A stretch of 64,000 nt of DNA, taken from contig CM029372.1 in the NCBI GenBank assembly GCA_017165825.1, forward strand, positions 30,119,322 to 30,183,321, written 5' to 3'. Below are positions 36,086 through 48,500 of this stretch, piece by piece; the first letter of the stretch is position 1, and each line of letters starts with the position of its first letter. The position numbers were made by a program, and so were the translations under genes. The notes beneath the pieces were generated by a model. The model worked only from the letters and a program-made list of their open reading frames with translations. It made no database searches and was not told the origin of the DNA. This DNA comes from Hepsetus odoe (Eukaryota; Chordata; Actinopteri; Characiformes; Hepsetidae).

Positions 36086-36539
36086 TTAGTGTTTAATGGG
36101 TCAAACTGTTAAAAATGAAAAATCATTTTGGCACAGGTGTAGAAGTATGTCTTTACATTGTGTATCTAAATTTCAACACACTTTGGTACAACTCAGAACC
36201 ATCAAATGAGCAAAAATTCCAATAGGGTCAAACGAAATCAATCGCTTCTTAATTTTAATCACTGCTGATGGATACAGGCTTTTGCATAAATGATATCTCA
36301 GAACCAATTGCAATGATTTATTTAATGCTGTGAAAGTAGTCAGAAGCAGTGTAGATTACATAATCTGATTAAAGAGTTAGATGAAATTGAACACATACAA
36401 ATAACAGATTGTAATTTGAGGGTTACTGTTACTGTTAAGTTACTGTTACTATTGATTAGGCTTTACTCAAAAAATGCAAATAATATTATGGGGCTCCAAA
36501 TGATCATGCTTTATCATGGGACATTATTAAAACCACAGT

Positions 36540-36950
36540 CATTGTTACTGGGAGTCCAAAAGAGCACAGCCGGCTTCTCTCTCTCTTATCAACCACCATC
36601 AGAATCTCATCTCATTAAAGCGGTTAGAGCTGAAGGCAAACCTCAAAGCAACATTACAACATCTGCTGGAAGGTCGTTCTAATATGGCAGAGCTTATCAT
36701 TGTAGCAAAGTGAAAAAAGCCCTCTATTAATACCTTTTATTTGAGAACAAATGCAGAGTGACGGGTTTCTCCAAATGTTTGGGCATAAATTGTACATTAT
36801 ATTTAGCATAAAAATATAGAGCTGCTGCCTTAATTCTCTTCTGAACAAACTCATTCAGCTGCAATGCAGTGCACGGTAGTCTGACAGATGAAGCATTCCT
36901 TTTAAACATAGAAGTGACACATTTTAACATTACATTTATAATCTTGTTTG
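36540..36950. promoter_or_regulatory. Candidate conserved non-coding element in the ptpru intron
   Basis: Repeat-free sequence with octamer-like and AT-core motifs (tttatttgagaacaaatgca, tgccttaattctcttctg). It lies in the 9.86 kb intron, with no coding signature. Texture-based guess. Confidence 0.27.
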
Positions 36951-38599
36951 ACTACAGATGTTGCTTCTATCCATCCAGAACAGAAAAAAGCAATGCCGTT
37001 AATTAGGAAAAAAACAGTGTCAATATATGTAATGCACACCTTTCTTCCCTTCTGCCAATTTATCACAGCATGAGAAGTTTTAGTTTCTGTTTGATGAAAT
37101 TAAGAAGTAGTAGATCTAAATATATATATTCATATGTGTCTTCACAGCTCCTAAAAAAAGAAGCAACCTGGAAGTTGTAAAACATTCAGCAAAGAGTTGG
37201 GTAAGTGAACGAAGATGCTTATTATGTTGTTCTGTTTGAAGAACAGCAAAAACAAGGATTCCAAAAGGGTCCACTCGGGTCTCTCTCAAAGCTTTGAGGA
37301 TCAAAGCAAGAAGCAGCAATTAGTCTGCCACACACAACCTCTTTAGCATCAAATGGCAGACAAACATGGTTAAAATGGGCCACGATACACTTCTGCTGCT
37401 GTTGTATGTCAGCATCAAGGACATAATGACCTGAAAAAAAACATCAGACTGGCCCTACTTTTAGTATTCTAAAAGATCTGTCCAGATCTCATAATTTTTG
37501 GAGGGGGGGAATGCGAGACTCCATTGAAAATTCCATTTTACCCCATTTGTTTTTCCACAACTTTGAAAGGTTAAAGCTGATATATTAACTGTCTGTCTTC
37601 AATGGTACAATAGAAAAAATATCCAAAATCTAATCAGCGTATCTAATATCTCAAATCATGAGCCAGTTGTAATAATTCTAAAAACAAATTGTTATTGAAA
37701 TATTGGAATTTTTACTTTTCAGCTATTTTATCCAGTAAAATTTGAAAATGTTGCCTAAACTAATAAATAATAAACAAATTGTTTAAAGTATTATGTCTAT
37801 GAAACAAGCAAAGCAATTGTTCCAAAACTACAAATCATTTTTTTCTTGATTAAATTATCTAAATCAAGTTGTTCGTGGTGGGTACATTTGATTCACCCCG
37901 ATCGCTAAATTTTAATTTAATCTCGCTTTTACTTCATGCCCCATTTTGGCTGAACTTGAGAAGAGAAACATGCATCTCAGTTACTTTACACTTCTTTTGC
38001 TATGTATAGACAAAATCAATATTGAAATCAGGTGACATAACAGAATGTTCTAAAACATAAAGTGTGTTGGTGATGAACATCAAACCCATCCTGTACTCTG
38101 TTCTCATTGAATTAAAGGAATTAAGCATCCATCAGCATCACATGATAAGCATCAATTCACATTTACTAACTACACCTTCTTAAATGCCTGGTTTTCAATT
38201 TAAAAGGTATGAGTGTGATGACAGAAGATTATCACTTTAGATTGGTTGCCTCTGTCTGAGTAAATTTCAAGCCTCATGTCACTGGGGGTTCGGTATTTGG
38301 GGATTTATGGAGTATTCTGGTGCATTTAATGAAATGCACAAATAGCTAAATAGACTCAACTTGCTTCAGTCTGATGATTGAACACTCTGATCTCTGATGA
38401 ACACCGTGTCTAGTTGGTTTACTTATGTAGGTAAAAGTGTGTGATGACTTCAGCTTTTACTCTACACATATCTCTTTATCATCACAGCATTATATAATAT
38501 TATACATTTGCAATGGAAATATGTTTATTACTTTTAATCAAGACGTTCTTACATTATTGTAGAACTGCATTTGCACAGCATTTAACTAACAATCTTGTC
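36951..38599. other. ptpru intronic sequence
   Basis: AT-rich, repeat-poor, no exon. Confidence 0.55.
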
Positions 38600-38722
38600 C
38601 TTAAGAAGTTCAAGTAGGTTTTATTGTCATTTCAACCATATACACAGTACACGCTGAAAGGAAACAATGTTCTTCCAGGATCCTGGTGCAACACATAAGA
38701 CGACATCTAACATTACATAGAA
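38600..38722 (-). mobile_element. Unnamed interspersed repeat end, reversed
   Basis: gttttattgtcatttcaacc, atacacagtacacgctgaaa, aggatcctggtgcaacacat. Matches 50805-50912 in reverse; a common fish retroelement end whose family I cannot name. Confidence 0.6.
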
Positions 38723-38734
38723 CACACCACAAGA

Positions 38735-39215
38735 TAAAGTGTATTTCTTCGTGCTGGTCCAAAGCCTTGATCAAAGGGGAGGGTAACATCAGGAAGGGCA
38801 TCTGGTGTAAAACCTTTGCCAAGTCAAATACGTGGACAGCGAAACAGAATTCCATACCAGATCGGCCCGGGTTAACAACAACGACCACCAATACTATTAA
38901 CCAACAGGGTGCGGAGTGAAATTGGGCTACTGTCTGCCAAAGGAGAAGAGGAAGAGGATGGCATGTCCAGAGGCAGGAGGAGAGAAGGAAGTATAGGAGA
39001 AAGGAAGTCAGGGTTGGAACTTTGAACATGTACAGAGGAGAGATGGAGCTGCTGGGCAAGAGGAAGAGGAAGACCAAAGAGGAAGTTTATGGCTTTGATA
39101 GGAGATGAAATGCAGGGGGTCAGTTTGAAGAAGGTGATGCAGAAGACCAGAAGAAATGGAAACAAATTATCCACTGTGGTGATCCCTAAACGGGAACAGC
39201 TGAAAGAAGAAGGTG
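38735..39215 (+). mobile_element. Miniature RTE-like LINE: 5' segment fused to 3' end
   Basis: The family 5' leader (gagggtaacatcaggaaggg, about 38780; ggttaacaacaacgaccacc) is followed directly by the 3' terminal segment (aggaagtttatggctttgat) and the gctgaaagaagaagg tail. All of the endonuclease and RT are gone. At about 480 bp it has the form of a SINE-like derivative of the LINE. Confidence 0.8.
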
Positions 39216-39263
39216 AGTGTTATCCTTAAGAAATATGATGTTTAAAATGTACATTTGTATACT

Positions 39264-39456
39264 TTTAGTATTGTTGTTTAAACAATACTAAAGTATTGTT
39301 TACTATTGTCATTGTAATAGTTTACAATAGCAACTATAGTAACTATAGTATATATAGTAGTATTGTATAGTATATATAGTAACTATAGTAACTATAGTAA
39401 AGTAAGTTTACAATAGTAACTACTGTTCACTGTAGTAATAGTGAACAGTAGTTACA
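39264..39456. repeat. Cluster of hairpins and ACTATAGTA-type repeats
   Basis: Perfect arms 39264-39275/39281-39292 (12 nt) and 39416-39431/39440-39455 (16 nt, gtaactactgttcact) flank direct repeats of aactatagta and tatatatagta. AT-rich, non-coding. Confidence 0.88.
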
Positions 39457-40504
39457 CTGATAATGCATGTATTGTTTTGTATTATTGCACAGTTATTTGT
39501 GACATTTAATTTAAAGTGGGACCTGTTTTCATTGGGAAGCATGGCTGCCAGTCAGAATGAACGTGCCACAATCTATCCTTACATCCGATATCACGATTTT
39601 AAGCATATTGCATTTTTTTTTTTAAACACAATATAACAGCATTGCACTTTCATGATATCACCTCACTTTGGGACTTGGAGTCCCTAACCTAACCTATAGT
39701 GTCTGTTCATGTTGAATTTTAAGCCTTTTGAGACAAGCACAAACTGCTATTAGTGCGAGGAAAAAGATTTACATTTTATTCTCAAAATGTTTCATATTTT
39801 TGTTTCATCTCTGCTTTTTTATTCTTGCATCTGAGTGTTTTATTAAATTCCAGATGGCTCTGTTAAAATGGTCATATGGCACTTTTTAAAATACATTTCT
39901 TAGCTAAAAGAGAGAATTTTTTTTTACTCAAATTTACCTATAAAAGACATTAGCAAGTAAAAGGAAATGGAAATAATAAAAAAAAATGCCTCTCTTTATG
40001 ACTAAAGTTAGCACTGGAATATCCAACACTGAGAGCTCATTTGCAAGAGACCATTGCAAAAACTTCAATCATTTCAAAAGCACTTTAGATGTGGCCCGCT
40101 TCAAGGACAGCATGGAGAGGCTACAGTTGAGACTTCTTGTGCACAGATGAAGACTATTCAAGCTATGAACTGTGGACACATATGGAGAAAAGAAGCCGCC
40201 GCAGAATTGAGCATGCTCAAAGGAATGTTAATACAGCAGGCGACAGAAAAACTCAAGTGGTTTTTGGCAATGAGTGGGGTTGATGAATTAAGTGTGAAAT
40301 TAGAAAGGTAACCTCAGTTTATCAAGGAATCTTTGAGCAGTATATTGAGTAGTGCTCATTTGAAATGGCTCCTAAGAGTAATCACTGCATGTAAGACACT
40401 GTTACTGTATGCTTCTTTTTCATGTTTCTTTCTCACCTTAACTTTTGCCATTATGTTCCATTTATTCAACAGTAAAAGTCAGACACTTCAATCAATTCAA
40501 GTCA

Positions 40505-40740
40505 GTTGCACTCACTCACTCATTCACTCATTCACTCACTGACTCATTCACTCACTCGCTCACTCACTCACTCACTCAATCACTCACTGACTCCTTCCCT
40601 CACTCACTTACTCACTCACTCTCTCACTCAATCACTCACTCACTGAATTCCTCACTCCCTCATTGTCTTAGCCGCTTTCCCTTTCACTTGATGAAAGGTA
40701 GGGGACAACCCAGGTTGCCAGTCCATCGCAGGGCAGACTC
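40505..40740 (-). mobile_element. Family C fragment with expanded (ACTC)n tail
   Basis: A long actcactcact array with variants (40508-40660) is followed by acccaggttgccagtccatc, which is the reversed 3' part of family C. The array is the expanded gtgagtgag tail. Confidence 0.7.
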
Positions 40741-41020
40741 AAGTCAACCCAAAGTAAACAAAAATGCAACTCAATAGAACTTACACACAAACTTAGCTCA
40801 ATCCCAAGATTCCTTAGTGTAATGATGGCAGTGAATTCAATTAAAAGCCAAAGTGCTTCCCTCAAGCTATGGTATTCTAGATTTATCTACCAGCCAAATC
40901 AGCACAATGATGAGATACTCAGGTTCTAAATTTATGAAGCAAATGTTTCTCTTGGTTGTATCTGTGACAATAAATGGATATATCTATCTGCAGGCCATAT
41001 TTTCTCACTGTCTCTCTCAC

Positions 41021-41136
41021 CTCCATAGCAAAGGGATCCGACTTAGCTGCTCGTCCTGTAGCCACACATTGAAAGGTGGCATTCTGCCCTGCGTTCACCT
41101 CCACATCCCCCAGCCTGGTGAAGTGAGGAACCTTAT
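41021..41136 (-). CDS. ptpru: PTPRU-like receptor tyrosine phosphatase, exon for first half of Ig domain
   Basis: On the minus strand an acceptor (tttccacag) precedes 116 nt that end at a donor, atggag|gtgagag. The frame gives [20 protein letters not shown] and then QCVATGRAA. This is the N-terminal half of the Ig domain that follows the MAM domain in R2B receptor phosphatases (PTPRK, M, T, U). The NAT sequon and first Ig cysteine are present. Residues shared with PTPRU as I know it ([20 protein letters not shown]) favour that paralogue. The 116-nt size and phase 2-to-0 arrangement agree with the mammalian exon as I recall it. In the family, MAM-Ig-FNIII ectodomains mediate homophilic adhesion, and PTPRU's first phosphatase domain is reported inactive. 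Preceding MAM exons should lie at higher coordinates; I could not find them in the window. Confidence 0.88.
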
Positions 41137-41306
41137 CTGTGGAAAAAAAAAACACAGTCAGTTTATGATCTCCCCTCAACAGATCAATTTACAAAAAAAA
41201 GCTACTAAGAATTACCTAAAAATTACAAAAACAAAACTACAAAAAAAGGAAGGCATTTTTTAGAAAAAGCACAAAAAAATTTTTTTTTTGTTGCATTAAA
41301 TAGAAT

Positions 41307-42757
41307 CTTTCTTCTTCTTCTTCTTTCAGCTGCCCCTGTTTAGGGGTCGCCACAGCCACACTTCACACTTCAAACCGACCACCTGCATGTCCTCTCTCAC
41401 CACGTCCATAAACCTCCTCTTTGATCTTCCTCTTCTCCTCTTTCCTGGCAGCTCCATCTTCAACATCCTCCTTCCAATATAATCCTCGTCTCTCCTCTTG
41501 ACATGTCCAAACCAACGCAACCTTGTTTCTCTAACTTTGTCTCCAAAATGTCTAACCTGAACTGTCCCTCTAATATCCTCATTTCTAATCCTGTCCATCC
41601 TTGTCACACCCATTGAAAATCACAGCATCTTTAACTCCGACACCTCCAGCTCCGCCTCCTGCCTTTTTGTCAGTGCCACCATCTCCAACCCATACAACAT
41701 AGCTGGTCTCACTACTGTCCTGTAAACCTTCCCTTTTACTCTTGCTGGTACCCATCCGTCACACCCATTCCAATCTGCCTGCACTCTCTTCTTCACCTCT
41801 CTTCCACACTCGCCGTTACTCTGAACTGTTGATCCCAAGTATTTATACTCTACCACCTTTGCTACCTCTGCTCCCTGCATCCTAACCACTCCACTTTCCT
41901 CCCTTTCATTCACACTCATGTATTCTTTCTTTGACCTACTCACTTTCATTCCTCTCCTCTCTATAACATATCTCCATCTCTCCAGGTTCTCCTCAAGCTG
42001 CTCCCTACTCTCACTGCAGATCACAATATCATCAGCAAACATCATAGTCCACTGAGACTCCTGTCTAACCTCATCCGTCAACCTGTCCATTACTATTGCA
42101 AACAAGAATGGTCTCAGCGCTTATTCTTGATGTAATCCAGCCTCTACCTTAAATTCATCCATCACTCCCACTGCAGATCTCATCACTGTCACACTGCCCT
42201 CATACATGTCCTTAACTACTCTCACATACTTCTTTGCCACTCCTGACCTCCTGATACAAAATCACAACTCTTCTCTGGCACCCTGTGAAAGGTACAATAC
42301 AACTTCTTCTGACCTTCTCTGTACTTCTCCATCAACACCCTCAGAGCAAATATTGCATCAGTGGTGCTCTTTCTTGGTATGAAACCATACTGCTATTCGC
42401 TAATCCTCACCTCTTTTCTTAACCTAGCTTCCACTACTCTTTTCCATAACTTCCTGCTGTGTTCAACTTTATCCCTGTATAGTTACTACAGCTTTGTGCA
42501 TCACCATTATTCTTGAAAATTGGTACCAGTACACTTTGTCTCCTCTCACTTTCCAAGATTGTGTTAAACAGTCTGGTCAGAAACTCAACTGCCATCTCCC
42601 CTACACATCTCCATGCTTCCACCGGACCAACAGCCTTTCCATTCTTTATCCTCTTCATCGCTGCCCGTTCTTCCGTCTAGCTTATTTACTGCACTTCCTG
42701 GTTCACTATCCTAACATCATCCAATCTTCTCTCTCTCTCATTTTCTTCATTCATTAT
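41307..42757 (-). mobile_element. 5'-truncated RTE-like LINE with perfect 17-bp target site duplication
   Basis: The minus strand holds reverse transcriptase and C-terminal pieces in element order: GKAVGPVEAWRCVGEMAVEF near 42.6 kb, the catalytic FADDIVICSESREQLEENL (about 42.0 kb), YLGSTVQSNGECG, and RLRWFGHVKRRDEDYIGRRM near 41.4 kb. The 3' tail is a short aga-rich repeat (cttcttctt on plus). The 17-bp sequence gttgcattaaatagaat occurs at 41290-41306 and again at 42758-42774, exactly flanking the element. RTE clade is my reading of the protein style. Several frame breaks make it a dead copy. It lies in a ptpru intron, 154 bp upstream (in transcription) of the Ig exon acceptor, in the same orientation as the gene. 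Confidence 0.9.
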
Positions 42758-43159
42758 GTTGCATTAAATAGAATACTCTGGCTTTATGTGATACTAGAAA
42801 GTGTGCTGCATATGTAAACACTACAACTGAGGTTGTAGAATAAAGTAAATTAAAGCAAAGAAAAAAACCTCTGAATTATCTTCTAAGCACTTTAAATAAC
42901 AAACATTTAAAGGAGGCAAAACATGTTTTTATGTTTAATTCAAGGATGCAAAATAATTAATATTACTAACACAATTTCCTAGTTTCCTGGTACAAACCAT
43001 CTGTAATAGCCCTGCTGCCAAATTCTGTTGTCATAAAATTTCAAATTCTAGACCCCTCATTTTGCAATTTTACAATTCATCAGATGAACATGAATTAAAG
43101 CTGCAGCTGAGTAGGAATTGATGAGCATATTTGATTGAGTTTTGACTATATATGATATA

Positions 43160-44465
43160 CAGTCATGGGAAAAAAAAATTAGGCCACCCTATGAAAGCCT
43201 GTGTGTTTTCATAACTTTCTTGGACATATGGATATTTAATCTAATTTCTAACAATACAGGGAGATTCAGGTAATATAACTACACAACTAAAACTGAAGAA
43301 AGGACTTTTCAAAATCTTCTGTTAAATGTAATTCTACAAAAAAGCAATTGCTGGTGAGGAATAAATTAGGACACCCCCACCTTTATTCCTAATTAAAATG
43401 GCTCAAATCACACAGGTGTAGCACATCAGGTGCGCATGATTAGAACATTGTTACTCAGCATTTTGAAGGAGGCCCATTTAAACCTCAGACATTTAGTTAG
43501 TGCTCCCTACTGTTGAGGTGAGAGTGAACACAGTGGCGAGATCAAAAGCTGTCTGAGGCCTTCAGAAAGAAGATTGTAGCAGCTTATATATATATAATAT
43601 ATATGCAATCAGCCATTCCACTGTCCGCAAAAAAAGGAAGAATTCTGGAGTGAGTGAAGTGATGGAGAGTTTACCCAGGGGAGTTTAATGGACATATTGG
43701 TGAAGGGAATAGAGGTGATGAGGAGATTATGGGTAGACATGGTATCAAGGAGAGGAATGCTGTAGGTCAGATGGTTTTGCAAAAAGGATGGAAATGGCTG
43801 TAGTCAATACTTTTTTTTAAGAAGAGGGAGGAGCACAGGGTGACGTAAAAGAGTGGAGGAAGATGCTCACAGGTGGATTATATCCTTTTCAAGAGGGTCA
43901 GTCTGAAGGAGATTGGAAACTGCAAAGTAGTGACAGGGGAGAGTGTAGCTAAACAGCATAGGATGGTGGTTTGTAGGATAACCTTGGAGGTAAAGAAGAG
44001 GAGGAAAGTGAGGATCAAGTGATGGAAGCTGCAGAAGGAGGACTGCAATTTGGAATTCAGGCAGGAGTTAACACGAGTACTGGGAGGTGTTGAGCTACCA
44101 GATTGCTGGGAAACAGCTGCAGAAGTGGTAAGGCAGACAGCTAGAAAAGCATTTGGTGTGACATCTGGAAGAAAAATGGAGGATAAGAAAACCTGGTGGT
44201 GGAACTGAGAAGTTCAGGAATGCATACAGAAGAAGAGGGAGGGTCCTGGAGACTTGAGTCAATGCCCAGATCTCAATCCCTTTGAGATGCTGTCGGGTGA
44301 CTTAAAATGGGCTGGACCCCTCAAATATCTCACAGCTTCAATAATTCTGCTTTGAGGAGTGGGGCAAACTTTCTTCAGACAAATGTCAGAGATTGGTAGA
44401 TGCTACAAGAAGCGTCTCACTGCAGTTATTTCAGGGGGTAGAGTGTCCTAACTTTTTCCTCAGTT
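43160..44465. mobile_element. Tc1-like element ends enclosing a LINE endonuclease fragment
   Basis: The left end, tacagtcatgggaaaa (43158) then ttaggccaccctatg, and the right end near 44440-44465 (gagtgtcctaactttttcct) are imperfect inverted repeats. A Tc1-like C-terminal trace, ccagatctcaatccctttga at 44267, lies near the right end. The centre (about 43590-44235) is instead RTE-like LINE endonuclease sequence on plus ([19 protein letters not shown] in broken frames). Confidence 0.75.
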
Positions 44466-45654
44466 AGAATATACAATTTTGTTGATATCTTTTGTTTAAT
44501 GAATAAATCAAGGCTCATTTCTGTTATAATGGCTCCAGTACCTGCAGCCATTATTGCTCTCTCAGAACTTGGAGCTGTTCAATTTACAGAAATATTCATG
44601 CCGACATTTGTGTAAACCTTGCATTTAGGTCATTAAAGATATCGTTAATAATATATAAATGTATATAATAGAATGGAAATCAATAAAAGAATGAAGAGCA
44701 ATAATAGAATGAAAAAAAATTGAATTATACGAAGTAATAAATGAACTCTGATGCAGCTGATACAGTTTATTCACAGCAAAATGAAATGGTTTTAAAATGG
44801 AAAAAAAATAAATCAAGTTTGCTCAAGTAAGATGTCTGATCATGCTTGACTAAACAAAATGATATAATTAATTATTGTGATTTTTATCATTTGACTGTCC
44901 TGAGTTGTTTTATTTTTTCTTTGCCCTGGTTGTCATACTTTAGTTTTACACATTAATTTTAAGTGTGATTAATTGGGTAGACAGTTGTTGCTCTCTGCAT
45001 CCATGCCGAATCACCCTGTTAATGTGCTATAAAGACGACAAATTGCAAATGACAGAAAATTCCAAAAGCTTCTGCAGCTTAAGCTCAGACCTAGCGGCTC
45101 TGCTGCCATGTGTCTTCCACATGTTCACCCAGGATGAGAGCAGAGAGAAAGTCAGCATCAAAGAGCAAGTTAAAGCAGATTTTTGGACATTCCCTTTGTA
45201 CTGTGTTTTTCCAAATCCTCATTCATGTGAAATCCAAATGCCTTATCGATATGCCTGCCACTACTTTCACCTTAGTGACACCTGTTCACTGCTCTCACAA
45301 GCTGATCTGATGAAGAATTGGCAGGAATTGTCATGCGATGGCAGTGTGACAGAATTTCATTTGCATTAAACCTTGAACAAAGCCTTGGTTCTGATGTAAC
45401 CACTGTCTTGTTAACCTTTATGTCTAGTTAACATGTTTATATAGGTCAGCTTTTGCACATTCCAACAATTCTACAACCATGAGACCTTGCTTGGCAATAT
45501 AGCCTTTGTGTGATTTTCTTTTCATTATTACTGCTCACTTATTGGTCTCATCTATTGTTGCCCTTACAGCTGCGTATTCTCTAATCTGCCCCAACAAGCA
45601 GTTACCTCTACCATCCCTTGACACATATGATAATAAGCTGTAATGCAAGTGAGT

Positions 45655-45712
45655 TGAGGCAACAGAGGCCTAGTGGTTAAAGAGTCACTTTCACTTCACT
45701 TGTCAACATATG
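45655..45712 (+). mobile_element. SINE family A remnant (head joined to tail)
   Basis: aacagaggcctagtggttaa is followed at once by tcactttcacttcacttgtc; the body is deleted. Confidence 0.55.
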
Positions 45713-47630
45713 TGAAAACATCAGGTTAGGATGAAAGAAAGAAGCACATTTTCCATCGTCTTGCTAGCATTTCTACTGTGACTTAGGGAAAAAAGGAGAA
45801 AAACGTTTAAGACACCATTAAGGCTCCCACTATTGCAAACAGCATCAACCCCTTTCAAAGTCTTTGGGATTAATGATAGATTTCATGCTGGGTTTGGTCC
45901 AAGCTGAACGGAGACAGAGTGTGAATGCTTCTCCATGTGATCTGTAATTGCACAAAAAAGTGGGACAAAAAAAAAAGAAATAGAAATAGAGTGATAATAA
46001 GCAGCGTGCAAACAGATCAAGGCAATTGAACTTAAAAAGACTGGGAAAGAGTGCCCATGAATGAACCCAATGTAATTTCAATTTGTTCTGTGTCAGTGCC
46101 CTGCCAAGTGCTACATCAGAACTGCCACTGTATAGGATTTTATTGGCTGCTTAATAGTTCTCTGCTCTCTAATGGATGCCAACATTTAAAACCGATTACT
46201 GCATTCAGAGCTATTTCACACCTTGTTATGACAATCACTGTCAACTGTTATAATGCTTTATGACGCTTCATAATGAACTTAACTGTTTAGATGAAAGGAC
46301 AAAACCAGTATACTGTCTTTTCACAATACATGCTGAATATTGACTCCAGTTTCCTCCCCCAGTCCCAAGACATGTGTAAGTGTGTGTCTGAAAGCTGTCC
46401 AGGGTGTTTGCCTTTCACTCTATGAGTGCTCAGAGAAGTTCAAGCATCCCCGAGGTTCCTGGTCATGATTAGTGGCTCAGATGAAAGTTGAAATAAGTTT
46501 TGCATGATTTACCTTTACAACATTACTGTATCAACAACAGAGGACAAGTGCATATAAACAATTATCATTCATCAGAATCAAATCATCTTTATCATGTGGT
46601 TTGTATCAGATTACATCAGCCAGCAAACAGCACCTTCTAAAGGCATAACACCATAGGCATTTTGTATATTTAACATTTAATACCATCCTCCAATGATCAC
46701 TAAAGTAATAATCCTCTTCTTGATAAACACTGGCATTTAAGAGTGATCACATATGGTCTTTAGGCTATTATTCTTTCTTCAAGCCCTGTTTGTCTCTTAA
46801 AGGACTCCTGGGGAGCTCTTCCCCAGAATTGCTGCTATATATAAAGGCTGCAACATTTGTTTTGAAAAAGTGCACCTTGTGAAGCATATTCACAGCAGAC
46901 AAACAACTAAACTAAGGCAGCTATTTTCTTCTATCCTGTTGAGCGTGAATGTTTTTCAGCAGCGTGTGAAAAATATACAATTTCGCATATGGAATGCTTC
47001 ATGCTAAGTCAGGTGCAGAAATGCAAGCAATGTCTCAGTATCGCACCTTTGGAAGGATACAGGACAGAAGATCTCTGCTCCAGTTGAAATATCTAAAGAT
47101 TGCTCTTGCTCTAGTTCTAGTTGGCGACAGTGGCCTGGGTGAGCAGCCTAAGGCAATGCCCTTGGTAAGAGAGTGACGCATTCTGGGCGAGACACAGTGG
47201 CCTGATGGCCTTTACTTCTGTTGGCTCTTTTACTGTAAAATGAACGACGGTCTATGAGCATGGTGCAAGCACATTTCCAAAGACAACTTTTCCTTAAACA
47301 TGACACTATTTACCCCATTTTACTGCAACATTGCTAACAATATTTCAAAGTAGCCATACAATGCAATTTTCTTCTGATTTCTGGGTTTACCATCCAAAGC
47401 ATGCATTGATTTTTAGTAAAGGGTATGAAATTCATCTGTATAAAAAGAAGTTTATGATTTATAAAACCAGAGGAAAACTTATATATTTCTTGGTGAGCAG
47501 GCAAGTCAGTCAGTCCCCTATTGATGCTCTACAGACATTTTCATTGTTAACTCATCAACAGCATTTGGGTTTGAATGAGGGTTAGTGTAAGAGATAGGGC
47601 TTAAGGATTGTGGGCTAAATTTAAATTAAT

Positions 47631-47680
47631 ATTTTATATTCATTCGTCATAAAAGGTTTTATGACGAATGAATATAAAAT
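47631..47680. repeat. Perfect 24-bp inverted repeat with 2-nt spacer
   Basis: Left arm 47631-47654 (attttatattcattcgtcat plus aaaa) is the exact reverse complement of 47657-47680; the spacer is gg. The 50-bp palindrome would extrude as a hairpin. Confidence 0.95.
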
Positions 47681-48015
47681 GTACGTGAAACTGAGCATTT
47701 GTAAAATTTCTATCATTTGTAAAGTATTTCAATGCTGGTAGTCATAAATCTTTTTGATCCAGAGAAAGCAGTTTTGCTGTCTGTTCTATATTGGTAAGCT
47801 GTTTTCATACCAGCGTTATCTCTGCTCCCCCTAACACCTCTTATTGCTCACGAGATCAACACAGTGTCATTTTACACACAGAGAGGCAGCAGTGTCCTAA
47901 TTAATGTGATTTATGAGTTACAGGAAAATAATTATTAATCTAATTCATGAGACACTAAATGCCTTGCAGAAAAAAGTTGTAAACATGTTCACTGCTATAA
48001 ACATGCAATAGCATG

Positions 48016-48391
48016 AACAGTACTGTGTAAAAGTCATGAATTACCCTTCATTTTTTTTATATATTTTGGAATGGAATCACCTTGATGGAGCTAAAATACC
48101 ATTTTATGCCTGGCAAAATGTAATTTCTCTGGTATACTGAATTAAATTTAAAGAAATATGTTAAAATGTTTTTCTGTAACAGCCTGCAACTGCCTTAAGA
48201 CGCAAAGTGCTGGCCAAAAAGGTGTTCCAACAACTCAGCATTCAGCATCACCAGTACAATAATCACCAGCATCACCTGCAATCATCTGCACCTTTCTTTA
48301 CTGCTTCATACCTTAAGTTAGATGTTTTGTTCTGCTTGAAAGATTCTCATGTAGCTAAACATAAAGGATGACTTTTCCACAGCACTGTATA
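48016..48391. mobile_element. Tc1-type short element (family N), full copy
   Basis: Inverted ends acagtactgtgtaaaagtca and tgacttttccacagcactgt with TA at both flanks; no ORF. Shares interior with 18882-19165. Confidence 0.8.
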
Positions 48392-48450
48392 GGTATTATA
48401 TATATACAGTTGTTTAAAATATATTTAGCCAGGTTTTCTAATTAACCAGC

Positions 48451-48500
<50 letters not shown>

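Larger units (their letters stand above)
44466..48015. other. Long repeat-poor stretch, presumed ptpru upstream intron
   Basis: 3.5 kb with only a SINE scrap and one palindrome. A 134-codon plus frame (44965-45369) resembles no family and lacks splice context. I looked for MAM-domain exons on minus and found none. Confidence 0.5.

Noticed and set aside
40054..40311. 85-codon plus-strand open frame
   Set aside because: Vaguely protein-like, but no family, no splice sites and no neighbouring exons.
44965..45369. 134-codon plus-strand open frame, one of the longest outside repeats
   Set aside because: No domain, no splice or promoter context, composition like its non-coding surroundings.
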